Positions 35,824 through 43,270 of a stretch of 64,000 nt of DNA are shown here, in pieces. Numbering within the stretch: the stretch's first letter is position 1; every line of letters begins with the position of its first letter. This stretch comes from Streptomyces chromofuscus (GTDB lineage Bacteria; Actinomycetota; Actinomycetes; Streptomycetales; Streptomycetaceae). Under the pieces are notes generated by a model. It was not told the DNA's origin, ran no database searches, and saw only the letters and a list, made by a program, of their open reading frames with translations. The position numbers and the translations under genes are program-made. Location: NCBI RefSeq assembly GCF_015160875.1, contig NZ_CP063374.1, positions 4,157,501 through 4,221,500 on the forward strand. The letters run 5' to 3'.

Positions 35824-36426
35824 TTACGCGTACGCCGTGTCCTTCATCAGCCAGGTGGCCAGCGTGGTCTTGGTCGGGTCGTCCAGACCGATCGCGGTGA
35901 AGGTGACCCCGAGGCGCACAGCGCCCGTGCGGGTGAAGGAGAGCTCCTCGGTGTCCGTCACCTGTCCGCGCGGGATGATCAGGCGGTACGCCACCGCGCC
36001 CGTGCCGACGCCGTCGGTGAAGTCGAAGGCGAGCTGACGCTCGTCGGGTGCCGGGTTGGTCAGCAGGTTGTACTGGAAGGTGCCGGCCTCCGCCGGGGTG
36101 GGGGCGGCCGGGGTGGTGCCGCCGCCCATGAAGAACGGCAGCGTGTCCTTGTTCATCTGGAGCAGCTGGAACTTCACGGTCAGGTCGCGGTCCGAGTAGA
36201 TGAACCGGGCCGGGCTGACCGACTGCCAGGTGTCGACTGGGTCGATCTTGTCCTTCTTGGCGACCTTGATGCCGTCCGTGGTGGTGAAGCCCAGCTCCGT
36301 CCATCCCGCCGGCCAGGCCGCGGAGGTGTCGGCCGGAGAGGCCGGGCCGCTGTTGGCGACGGTCTTGGCGACCAGGACGCGGCCGGATCCGGCGACGCGG
36401 ATCTCGGAACCCTTGTTTCCTGCCAT
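35824..36426 (-). CDS. Major tail tube protein
   Basis: 200 aa (MAGNKGSEIRVAGSGRVLVA; WTELGFTTTDGIKVAKKDKI; VSPARFIYSDRDLTVKFQLLQ). It has the beta-sandwich pattern and length of siphophage tail tube subunits and sits between the tail terminator and the G chaperone, the conserved place. Copies stack as hexamer rings to form the tube. No sheath gene is next to it, so the tail should be non-contractile. Confidence 0.85.
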   Translation of the reverse strand: MAGNKGSEIRVAGSGRVLVAKTVANSGPASPADTSAAWPAGWTELGFTTTDGIKVAKKDKIDPVDTWQSVSPARFIYSDRDLTVKFQLLQMNKDTLPFFMGGGTTPAAPTPAEAGTFQYNLLTNPAPDERQLAFDFTDGVGTGAVAYRLIIPRGQVTDTEELSFTRTGAVRLGVTFTAIGLDDPTKTTLATWLMKDTAYA

Positions 36427-36530
36427 GGGGATTACTCCTCAGTTCGGTGGTTCGGTGAGAGCGAGAACGAGATGGAGACGGAGATGGCGATGGCGAGACG
36501 GAGACGCCGGTAGAAGCCTCGTCAGTCGTG

Positions 36531-36932
36531 TCACGGAATGTGCAGCCACAGCCGCACCGTGGCGAGGTAGCGGTAGCCCGCCGGATGGTTGTAGTCCGGC
36601 AGCCAGCGCGGCCCGTCGGCCTCCTCGACGTCGGAGACGACGGCCCCGCCGTAGGTCGTGCCCGCCAGCTCCTGGACACAGGCGCGTGCGGCGAGTGCCA
36701 CCGCGTGGGCCGCGGTCTTGTCCGGGCCGTACGACTCCAGGTCGATCAGCGGCTGGTCGAGATGCGCGTCGTCGATCCACGCACCGCCGACGCGGGAGAC
36801 GAGCACGACGTTCTGGGTGCCGTCGAACCCGGCGGGCGGCCGGTTGTCGACCGTGGTCCCGGCCAGTTCGGTCCGGTTCTTGAGGAAGTCGACGACGAGC
36901 CGTTCAGCGTCGGGAAAGGTCAGGATGGCCAC
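36531..36932 (-). CDS. Tail terminator-like protein
   Basis: 133 aa from GTG 36932, with GAAGGGAG upstream. The pattern (FPDAERLVVDFLKNRTELAGTTV; PLIDLESYGPDKTAAHAVALAARACVQEL; YRYLATVRLWLHIP) matches the gpU/tail-terminator family that caps the tube and fixes its length. In phages the head completion and portal genes would precede it; here a terminator and regulators do. Confidence 0.78.
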   Translation of the reverse strand: MAILTFPDAERLVVDFLKNRTELAGTTVDNRPPAGFDGTQNVVLVSRVGGAWIDDAHLDQPLIDLESYGPDKTAAHAVALAARACVQELAGTTYGGAVVSDVEEADGPRWLPDYNHPAGYRYLATVRLWLHIP

Positions 36933-37138
36933 ATGGACGCTCCCTTCGGAGGGGCGGAGGACGGAGAACGAGAGACGGAGCCCGGTCGCGACGAGAGGAC
37001 CCCGGGCAGCACAAAGCGGCAGGTCCGCCGCCCGGTGTGTGGGCGCAGCTCTGCCGCTGCATTCAGTGTGACGGGTGACCCCTACGGCCGCAACTGACGG
37101 TATGTCAGGACAGGTTGTTGCACGTGGAGGGTGCACGA

Positions 37139-37173
37139 AGGGCCCCGTCGCGGTGTGTGCGACGGGGCCCTTG
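37139..37173 (-). terminator. Hairpin between the regulatory and structural parts of the tail cluster
   Basis: A 14-bp perfect stem AAGGGCCCCGTCGC / GCGACGGGGCCCTT with a 7-nt loop, between the small HTH gene (ends 37223) and the tail terminator gene (start 36932). It would stop transcription from the regulators, so the structural genes need their own promoter in 36933-37138 or anti-termination. Confidence 0.8.
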
Positions 37174-37222
37174 GGTGTACGTAGGTGGTGAAGCGGCCGT
37201 ACGGCTGCATGGCGCGGACCGG

Positions 37223-37411
37223 TCAGTCGTGGCGGCGGCTGTAGTAGGTGGTGCGCTCGGCCGCGAAGACGTCCTCGAGCCGGTAGAACTGCCGTCGCCC
37301 CTGCCGTCCCGCGGTCCGCAAGTGCCCCCGCTGCACCCACTTGCGAATCGTCGCGGCCGTGACGCCGGCCTCGGTGGCAGCCAACTCGGCGGTGATCAAA
37401 GCGGGGTTCAC
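37223..37411 (-). CDS. Small helix-turn-helix DNA-binding protein (excisionase/BldC-like)
   Basis: 62 aa from GTG 37411. A MerR-like winged helix (AATEAGVTAATIRKWVQRGHL, then QFYRLEDVFAAER) fills the whole protein. The start overlaps the previous stop by 4 nt. It is the last of three regulatory-type genes that lead the tail cluster and likely activates the tail operon. With no integrase nearby, excisionase activity is unlikely. Confidence 0.78.
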   Translation of the reverse strand: MNPALITAELAATEAGVTAATIRKWVQRGHLRTAGRQGRRQFYRLEDVFAAERTTYYSRRHD

Positions 37412-37941
37412 GAAGCGGCACCCTCCGGTTCGAGGACGTGGCGGCATACGGGATTGACGCATCGCACCTCGGCGCGCTCCGGGAACGCGCGCAGCGAGAC
37501 GGAGTCGCAGGCAGGGCAGCGGCCCGCGATCCGCACGACCTGTTCGGGGTCGCCCAGGGCGCGGGCGCAGCGGAGTGCCATCCGACGCGTCTCGGCCTCG
37601 ACGTGCACAGCAAGGTCGGCGTCGGCTGCGATCCTGTCGAGCAGCCCGGCTATGCGGCGTAACCGTTCGGGCACGGGGACGGGGCGGACCGGTCGCAGGC
37701 CGACTCGTTCGCGTACGGCTTCCTCCAACTCCACCACGCCGTCCGTGATGTCGCGGAGGGTGTCGGAGACGAAGAGGCGGACGGGCGGAGCACCCGGGGT
37801 GGAGGCGCGTGGCCCGCGGACCGGGCTCGCCGGCCGGCTGCCGTGACTCGGCGTGAGTTCCTCGATCAGTTCGGGGAAGCGGTGGATGAGGGAGTCGATC
37901 CAGCGGGCGGCGCCGCCCGGCATGTAGCCCGGAGTCGTCAT
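37408..37941 (-). CDS. Hypothetical protein with a C-terminal zinc ribbon
   Basis: 177 aa. The N-terminal part is helical and acidic (GGAARWIDSLIHRFPELIEEL; ITDGVVELEEAVRERVGL). Near the end are CPACDS and CVNPVCRHV, two CxxC/CxxxC pairs that would bind zinc. ATG 37941 overlaps the WhiB stop by 4 nt and the stop overlaps the HTH start, so all three genes are translationally coupled. Such zinc-ribbon proteins are common beside WhiB in Streptomyces phage-like loci; function unknown. Confidence 0.65.
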   Translation of the reverse strand: MTTPGYMPGGAARWIDSLIHRFPELIEELTPSHGSRPASPVRGPRASTPGAPPVRLFVSDTLRDITDGVVELEEAVRERVGLRPVRPVPVPERLRRIAGLLDRIAADADLAVHVEAETRRMALRCARALGDPEQVVRIAGRCPACDSVSLRAFPERAEVRCVNPVCRHVLEPEGAAS

Positions 37942-38366
37942 GCGGCCTTCGCCTCTCGTGCGTACACCCGGTCGGCCCGGCCGCCGTGGAGGTCGCCCCC
38001 CTCTGGGGCGAAGTCGTCGCCCGCGGCCGTGTGGCAGTCTGCGACCACCCGCCCGTTGCGCCACAGGCGCCCCGCGCACACCCCGTCGAACCATGACCGC
38101 ACCGGATCCACGACGGTCTCGCACTCCGCCACGATCGGGCACTGGTTGCAGGCGCGCAATGCCGGGGCCGCCACGGAGGGGATCCGGGTGAAGACGACGT
38201 GCTGGGGCAGGCGCCTGCAGGCGGCGCCGCGCCGCCAGTCGAGCCGTTCGTCGGAGGGCGGGAGTTGTGTGAGGTGATCGCTGAACTGCCTGATGGAGGC
38301 AGGAACGGATGGCCCATTGGGCCGTTTCTTCGACGTTTCCTGGGATGTTCTCTTTCGCTCGAGCAC
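37938..38366 (-). CDS. WhiB-family iron-sulfur regulator of the tail cluster
   Basis: Four cysteines in WhiB spacing: Cys57, Cys80, Cys83 and Cys89 when counted from the ATG at 38387 (CNQCPIVAEC holds the last three), then a WFDGVCAGRLW turn in place of GVWGG. It should carry a [4Fe-4S] cluster and bind the main sigma factor. GGGGAGGGG lies just inside the ATG, so GTG 38366 is the better start (142 aa). Actinophages often carry such WhiB proteins. It heads the minus-strand run, divergent from an XRE repressor. Confidence 0.85.
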   Translation of the reverse strand: MLERKRTSQETSKKRPNGPSVPASIRQFSDHLTQLPPSDERLDWRRGAACRRLPQHVVFTRIPSVAAPALRACNQCPIVAECETVVDPVRSWFDGVCAGRLWRNGRVVADCHTAAGDDFAPEGGDLHGGRADRVYAREAKAA

Positions 38367-38434
38367 GTGCAACCCCTCCCCAAGCATGGGAACATGAGTT
38401 CGAATGTTGCGAACGCGCGATCAGATTCGCATGA

Positions 38435-38590
38435 TGCGCGCGCGTGCGCAAGTGACTACATCGAGGGAGTGAGGTGTGCGGCCGTGCCTGCATCGCTTGG
38501 CCAACTACGCGCGTATAGCGCACCTTTGGCCGGCTCCCTCACCGATACGCGCGAGCGCGCACATCTATGGTGCGTGCGCGATCGGTACGC
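38435..38590. promoter_or_regulatory. Array of related GC-dyad operators between the XRE and WhiB genes
   Basis: Four similar dyads: TGCGCGCGCGTGCGCA (38435-38450), TACGCGCGTATAGCGCAC (38506-38523), TACGCGCGAGCGCGCAC (38546-38562) and GTGCGCGATCGGTACGC (38574-38590). The shared form is TGCGC-N4/5-GCGCGTA. They fill the intergenic region and probably bind the XRE protein, making a phage-like switch. Confidence 0.55.
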
Positions 38591-38619
38591 TTTCCCCCGC
38601 GACGAGGGGAGAGCAGGAC

Positions 38620-39108
38620 ATGAGTTCCAGCTCGTGGGCAAGTGCCCGCAATGACCAGCGCCACCCCGAGGAAGGCCCCGTGCGGCCTCGCCCTGGGGGA
38701 ACACGCGCGGACGGGCTCGACGAGTTCGCCGCCTGGGTGGAGGGCCTGATGCGAGAGCGCGGGTACGTCATCGACGGGCCGCGCGGCGGCGGCAAGTCGA
38801 AACTGGCCGATGACGCCGGGGTGCACCGGGCCGCGGTGACCCGGCTGTTGCAGCGGCAGAGCATGCCGGACCTGGAGACAATGCGGAGGCTGGCCGCCGT
38901 ACTCGACATACCGCTGCGGAACATGCTGATCCGCTCCGGGCGGCTGTCCGAAGAGGATCTTCCGCTGGAGGTGAGTCGGAGTGCGAGCGAAGGGGTACCA
39001 CCAGATCGGCTCAGCCCTGAGGAGGCTGCCCGGAGAATGGGTGTGCCGGCCGAACTGTGCGGGCTGTTCGTGAAGGTGGCGCGGCAGTTTCTGCCGGACG
39101 GCTCTTAG
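38620..39108 (+). CDS. XRE-family transcriptional regulator (repressor-like)
   Basis: 162 aa from ATG 38620 after GGGGAGAG. The HTH is at about 48-90 (KLADDAGVHRAAVTRLLQRQSMPDLETMRRLAAVLDIPL). The C-terminal part (LSPEEAARRMGVPAELCGLFVKVARQFL) is helical, with no LexA-like peptidase domain. It is divergent from WhiB across an array of dyads, so it is the likely master repressor of the tail cluster. Without a peptidase domain, induction should not be by RecA-type self-cleavage. Confidence 0.82.
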   Translation: MSSSSWASARNDQRHPEEGPVRPRPGGTRADGLDEFAAWVEGLMRERGYVIDGPRGGGKSKLADDAGVHRAAVTRLLQRQSMPDLETMRRLAAVLDIPLRNMLIRSGRLSEEDLPLEVSRSASEGVPPDRLSPEEAARRMGVPAELCGLFVKVARQFLPDGS

Positions 39109-39159
39109 GGACGGCTCTTAGGGGAGAGCCGGTACGCGGGGGTGTGAAGGAGTGCGCAC

Positions 39160-39663
39160 ATGGATGGCGAGGGGGGCGACCGGAACCGTGACGCGGAGAG
39201 AACCGGCGAGACAGGCGAGGGCTCGGACGAAGAGCGCATTGCGCACCTGCTGGGCGGGCTGCTGATCGAGCTGGGAGAGAAGGTGCGGCGGGCGGGTCCC
39301 GACGGCGTCCGCATCCTCACCGAAGACGAGATGCAGCAGACCAACCTCCGGTGGTACCGCACCGGTTGGGAGGAACATGCGCGTGCCGTCCAGACGAGCG
39401 AGGAGCACGCGGCTGCGGCCGGCCATCCCGCCGACCCGGACCCTTTGTCCGCGATGGCCAGCCTCCTGCGCTTCCCGCAGCCTCCCGTCCCGGCCGCGGC
39501 GGATCCGTACGCCCACCTGCTCCCGATCGTGGGCGCGGGCGACGCGACCGTACGCGAACTCCTGCCGCATCGCCCGAGGTTAGGGGAGCCGGTGCGGGGG
39601 CGTGAGGGGCTGTGGGGCAGGCGCCGTGGGGAGGGGGTGGAGGCGGTGGATGCGGATGAGTGA
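39160..39663 (+). CDS. Hypothetical acidic protein next to the XRE regulator
   Basis: 167 aa, GAAGGAG upstream of ATG 39160. Charged and helical (DEERIAHLLGGLLIELGEKVRRAG; ILTEDEMQQTNLRWYRTGWEEHARA), no recognised domain, basic disordered tail (RREGLWGRRRGE-like). It follows the XRE gene by 51 nt and is probably co-transcribed with it. Confidence 0.6.
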   Translation: MDGEGGDRNRDAERTGETGEGSDEERIAHLLGGLLIELGEKVRRAGPDGVRILTEDEMQQTNLRWYRTGWEEHARAVQTSEEHAAAAGHPADPDPLSAMASLLRFPQPPVPAAADPYAHLLPIVGAGDATVRELLPHRPRLGEPVRGREGLWGRRRGEGVEAVDADE

Positions 39664-39718
39664 GCGGGGTTCGCGGGTCGAGGCTGGCCTTGGCGGGGCT
39701 GTGCCCTGAGGGGCGGCT

Positions 39719-39856
39719 CTTCAGCGCTCGATCCGCTACCTGGTGGCGGGCGGTATCTCGTGGCGGGCGATACCGGCGGACTTCCCGCACTGGGCCCGGG
39801 TCTACGCCTTTTTCCGCCGCTGGCGCCGGGAGGAGTTGGTCACGGAGGAACGATGA
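39719..39856 (+). pseudogene. IS5-family transposase remnant
   Basis: A short frame (LQRSIRYLVAGGISWRAIPA, then DFPHWARVYAFFRRWRREEL) matches the N-terminal region of IS5-type transposases and ends at TGA. There is no start and no DDE part, so only a scar of an insertion is left. Confidence 0.75.
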
Positions 39857-40475
39857 TGACGAGGATCCGCCCGTAAGCTCTGGAACACCGTCCGCTACGT
39901 ACACGCCGGTGCACTGGACGTATCAGGGCTACGAGTACGCAGACGGTTGGCCGTCAAACTCCATCGGCCGTCAAGGAGCCTGCAGCCATCACGGAGGCGT
40001 CGTCTCCGTATTTGTAACGCGGGTGAGCACGACAGCACCACAAGCGCATCAGATCGAGCGGGGAACAGCGGGGAGCCACGGTGAATGCCGCCGAGGCCGA
40101 CAGGTCAGCGTCCAGACCATTCGCCCAGGTCAGCGCTTGAACGGCCCGCAAATGATCGCAGCTTCCCAAGCTGAGAGTCCCGCTTCTGTCCCTCGCTCAT
40201 GGTCGACATCGAGCTTCCACGGGGCTTGGTCGCGCTGCAACTCAGCGTCTACCCAGCACGGCTGAGGCTGGTGCAGCATGTGCGTGCGAACGGGCCGACA
40301 CGTGACTGGAGACCTGAGCTCCATGCCGAAGCAGCGATCGTGCCAAATGCAGGGGTCAACGACGGTCAACAACGGTGTTCAGCCGACGAATGTCCAGTGA
40401 GTTGAGCAGACCCACAACCCGCAGGTCAGCCGCTCTATGGCTCAGCCTCTCTCCTCAAGTGGTTGTCCAACGCTG
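39857..40475. other. Intergenic stretch without recognisable genes
   Basis: About 620 bp, lower in GC than the flanks, with short frames in several directions but none with a credible start, ribosome-binding site or family character. Its right end contains the imperfect copy of the tRNA-like repeat (40446-40467). Confidence 0.5.
40446..40467 (+). repeat. Left imperfect copy of the tRNA-like 22-bp repeat
   Basis: Matches 43227-43248 at 19 of 22 positions (CCTCTCTCCT identical, then AAG, GG and TGTC shared). The two copies bracket the 2.8-kb segment with the HEPN-type and DUF5959 genes, as direct repeats at the ends of an insertion would. Confidence 0.4.
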
Positions 40476-40787
40476 TCACTGAGTCCACACCCGCTGGAAC
40501 TCTTCGGCCGGGATGGCTTCCAGCGGGTCCTCTTCAGGGTGGAGCGCCTGGTCCGTCAGGAACCCGTGGTCCTCCAAGTGCTCCCAGCTGTACCGGTGGA
40601 GTCGGCCGGCCGGAGTCAGCTCGGCCTGCTTGATGACGATCAACTCACCACGGTCGGGTACGGCCCCGAAGTACCACAAGCCGCCCTCCTCGTCGGCGTG
40701 GCGAAAGTGATGCCGCAGGGTGGCCCCCTCATCAAGAGATCGGAAGTACGCCATGCTCTCTGCTCTGATGCGCTCCAGGTCAACCAC
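40476..40787 (-). CDS. Hypothetical small protein
   Basis: 103 aa from GTG 40787; a longer frame reaches 40886 but its first residues look random. Contains RHADEEGGLWYFGAVPDRGEL, LHRYSWEHLEDHGFLTDQAL and LEAIPAEEFQRVW. The last pattern recalls small actinobacterial proteins of the kind found as immunity or accessory proteins, but I do not recognise a family. It lies inside the lower-GC island. Confidence 0.55.
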   Translation of the reverse strand: MVDLERIRAESMAYFRSLDEGATLRHHFRHADEEGGLWYFGAVPDRGELIVIKQAELTPAGRLHRYSWEHLEDHGFLTDQALHPEEDPLEAIPAEEFQRVWTQ

Positions 40788-40976
40788 AGGATCATCGTGC
40801 CGGCGAGCGCGTGCGGTTGCACCGTTCTGACATCCACAGGTGACATCAACGACCCCGGACACCAGCGCTCCTGGGCGGTCCTGCACGGCCGGCGTAGCCG
40901 GGTGGCTCCCCGACAGTGCCGAGGAGCGGTCGAACTCCTAAATCGGTGGTCGCGCTTCTAACGAGTTGGTGCCTGA

Positions 40977-42140
40977 TCACTGCGCCGACTCGGCCTCCAC
41001 CTCGGCGGCCTTCTGGCGTTCCGCCTCCTCGATGTCGAGGCGCCGCATGAGGAAGCTGGCGAACGCCAACATCTCGTCGGCCTCGTCGCGGTCGTCCGCC
41101 TCGTCCGGACCATGAGCCCGAGGGTTGCGCAGTGCGCCCACAGCGCCCATGAACAAGAAGTGCATGCCCTTCCGCTCGCTGTCCAGCGAGCCTGGGTTTG
41201 TAGACCGGGTCACCTTGATCCTCGGTGGATTGCCCGCCAGCGCATCGCTCATCAGCGGCATGCCGACCACATGGCTGCCGAGCAGCGTCTGTATGCGGTA
41301 CTCCACTGCCCTGTATGCACTCATCACCGCGTCGTTGTAGGAGCCTCGGGCGTACCGCTCGGCAGCGACCTCCGCAATCAGGGGGTGCAGGACGCACTCG
41401 ACCGTCAGCGGCTTCGGTGACTCCTCGGCAGGGCCCGGGATGGCTGGCGTTCCTGGCGACCAAGCCGCCAGGTTGTGCGAAGCGGGCTGAATCGAGAAGG
41501 GCCGATTGTCGGCCTCGGTCCGCTCGGGCCCCAACACCTGCTCGCGAATGCGCCAGTAGTCCTCCAGCCGCTGTACGTCAGCGAACGGCCGGATGCCCCG
41601 GTCGAAGTTGAGCGACCAATCCAACTGCTCCCGGTTGATGCTTCCACCACGGAAGCAGGTTTCACGCATCCCGATCGCGGCGGCGGTAAACGCGGCCTCC
41701 GCGAGCAGTATCTCGGCCGTCAGGCTCGTCGGGAGGCGGCACCCAATGTCTCCGGGCTGCATCCATGGCAGATCACCGCGGTCCGCGGGAAGCCAGGCAA
41801 GCTCCATGTCGGCCGCTGTCTGCACCATCTTGATAAATTGGTCGATGGCCAGTCCGGTGCCGGTGCAGTTCGCAGCGCCAGCGATGGTCAGGGCCAGATC
41901 CTGTGAGCCCTGCGGCAACTGCGAGAGGTCGGAGGCTACTCCGAGCAGCAGTGCAGGACACAGCTGCTGTACGACCTCCTCGAACTGCAGGCCTTGCGCG
42001 TACAACGTGCGGTCGATGTCGTCGAAAACCGGCCAGCGACGGTGCTCGCTGAAGTACGCCCAGATCGCGTCGAGGAGGGCGTGGCCCTCATCTCCCGTCG
42101 GGCGCGGCATACCCTCTGGCGCGATAGTCCGAACGATCAT
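40977..42140 (-). CDS. TIGR02391-like protein with a HEPN RNxxxH motif
   Basis: 387 aa from ATG 42140, GGGGG upstream. The C-terminal 130 residues match the TIGR02391/Ymh pattern (HPLIAEVAAERYARGSYNDAV; YRAVEYRIQTLLG; KGMHFLFMGAVGALRNPRAHG). RNPRAH (Arg338 to His343) is the RNxxxH signature of HEPN ribonucleases, which act in toxin-antitoxin and abortive phage defence. The N-terminal 250 residues are helical and unrecognised. It lies alone in a small low-GC island between tRNA-like repeats, as defence cargo often does. RNase activity is inferred. Confidence 0.72.
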   Translation of the reverse strand: MIVRTIAPEGMPRPTGDEGHALLDAIWAYFSEHRRWPVFDDIDRTLYAQGLQFEEVVQQLCPALLLGVASDLSQLPQGSQDLALTIAGAANCTGTGLAIDQFIKMVQTAADMELAWLPADRGDLPWMQPGDIGCRLPTSLTAEILLAEAAFTAAAIGMRETCFRGGSINREQLDWSLNFDRGIRPFADVQRLEDYWRIREQVLGPERTEADNRPFSIQPASHNLAAWSPGTPAIPGPAEESPKPLTVECVLHPLIAEVAAERYARGSYNDAVMSAYRAVEYRIQTLLGSHVVGMPLMSDALAGNPPRIKVTRSTNPGSLDSERKGMHFLFMGAVGALRNPRAHGPDEADDRDEADEMLAFASFLMRRLDIEEAERQKAAEVEAESAQ

Positions 42141-42655
42141 GTGCTGCCCCCAGCGTCCTAGTTTGAGCGATTCCCGCAGGCTACTACCGTGCCTTGCCTC
42201 GTCGGTTGGGGTTTTGGCGCAGCTGATCACGAGCATCGTGCACTGCGGGCCGTGCTGCTACGGGGTGGCGGCGTCGGCGCACCCGTGCATTCCCTCGCGT
42301 ACAGCAGACCCCCCTGCTCTGTGCACGGCTTGTGGTCTCCCACCGCCTGGCACAGAGCCAGACCGGGGGTGCATCGAGGGTGCCGCCCCTCAGGCAAGCG
42401 CGGCAACGCTGGGCCGTCTCTGGGCCGTCCGAGGCCGCTCAACAGCGGCCGAAGATGACCAACGACGACCACCAGGCACACAAGCCCACCGTCCCTGAAC
42501 AGGGAAAACACAGGTCACCAAGATCCCCGGCAAGACCCAGGGCAAGAAGACAGGTCGTGAGTCACCCATTGAGACGGTGAGCGCAGCAGGCATCGTCAGT
42601 GGTGCCACTTAGGGTGCGTGGCATCAGCGCTGGACCGAACACCCAGGGGTGGGAC
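42141..42655. other. Intergenic stretch without recognisable genes
   Basis: 515 bp. No frame has a plausible start and protein character. The right end holds TGCCAC (42602-42607) and GTGGCA (42617-42622), an inverted repeat just before the DUF5959 gene. Confidence 0.45.
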
Positions 42656-43090
42656 ATGAAGGAAACCGAGCGTTTCGCACTGATGCGGATCACTGGTAAG
42701 TACCGCGGCAGTGTTGTGGTCGAGTTGAACGACTCCTATGCCCCGGGCATCCCGGACGTGACGGGGCAGCTCCTGGTCCACAACGATTTCGTGGCCGGTG
42801 TCCTCGACACCTATGTGGATCCAAGAGACCTGGCTGGCTGGGCACACGTATTGGACGAGGTCGCCGCGGGACACGACGCCGTCTGGCGTGAGGCTGCGCG
42901 AGTCGCCGAGATCGGCATCCGCCTGAACTGGCGGGAGGACGACCATGATGGGATCACGGTCACCATCGCAGACCAGCAGACCACCAGGCTGGCCCTCTCC
43001 CTCGAAGTGGACCGCGGCTGGATCGACGAGCAGCGTGCCCTGCTCAAGAGGCTCGGCACCGTCTGGGCGCACCTGATCCCGGCGAACTGA
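42656..43090 (+). CDS. DUF5959-like protein
   Basis: 144 aa from ATG 42656 (MKETERFALMRITGKYRGSV; GWAHVLDEVAAGHDAVWREAAR; LNWREDDHDGITVTIADQQTT). The pattern of an N-terminal beta half, a central helix and a C-terminal beta half with a short helix is that of DUF5959, an actinobacterial family of unknown function found mostly in accessory regions. It is the only plus-strand gene of the island. Confidence 0.75.
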   Translation: MKETERFALMRITGKYRGSVVVELNDSYAPGIPDVTGQLLVHNDFVAGVLDTYVDPRDLAGWAHVLDEVAAGHDAVWREAARVAEIGIRLNWREDDHDGITVTIADQQTTRLALSLEVDRGWIDEQRALLKRLGTVWAHLIPAN

Positions 43091-43109
43091 GGAGGTTCAG
43101 GGGCAGCCC

Positions 43110-43131
43110 GTGCCACAGGCATGCCAGATAT
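43110..43131 (+). repeat. 11-nt tandem GTGCCAC-type repeat
   Basis: GTGCCACAGGC followed by ATGCCAGATAT, with the same period as the pair at 27569-27590. It is about 100 bp before the tRNA-like scar, a distance at which integrase arm sites often lie. Confidence 0.4.
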
Positions 43132-43226
43132 AAGAGTCAGCCACGGTCAATGGGGGTGTCTCGCGGTCGAGTTCTCGGTGGCCTGACCGAGTATCGAAGC
43201 GCCAGGTCAGCGCCCCCACTCCCCCG

Positions 43227-43255
43227 CCTCTCTCCTAAAGCGGGTGTCGCAGGTT
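43227..43255 (+). pseudogene. Remnant of an arginine tRNA (anticodon CCT), possible att site
   Basis: Anticodon arm CCTCT-CTCCTAA-AGCGG (one stem mismatch) with anticodon CCT at 43234-43236, then a variable segment GTGTC and the 5' side of a T-arm, GCAGGTT. The T-loop and 3' strand are missing and the sequence goes on as GCCGGGGC. No D-arm or acceptor 5' strand precedes it, so it cannot be a working tRNA. A 3'-half tRNA fragment is what an integrative element leaves at its distal attachment site. Confidence 0.55.
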
Positions 43256-43270
43256 GCCGGGGCTCCAGGC

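Noticed and set aside
37223-37411. Excisionase of an integrated element
   Set aside because: The 62-aa HTH fits by size, but no integrase is nearby and it is coupled to WhiB and zinc-ribbon genes, so a regulator is more likely.
38401-38600. CRISPR array in the repeat-rich region before the XRE gene
   Set aside because: Repeats are 16-18 bp imperfect dyads with irregular spacing and no cas genes are in the window.
27616-39663. Intact prophage
   Set aside because: No integrase, terminase, portal, capsid or replication genes were found, and no att sites directly bound the cluster.
27616-39663. Contractile injection system (R-type tailocin or eCIS)
   Set aside because: No sheath, baseplate-wedge, spike or AAA ATPase gene; the G/GT pair and Dit/Tal order are siphophage features.
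42227-42511. Minus-strand open frame of 94 aa before the HEPN-type gene
   Set aside because: No ribosome-binding site or family character; it looks like non-coding DNA in an accessory region.
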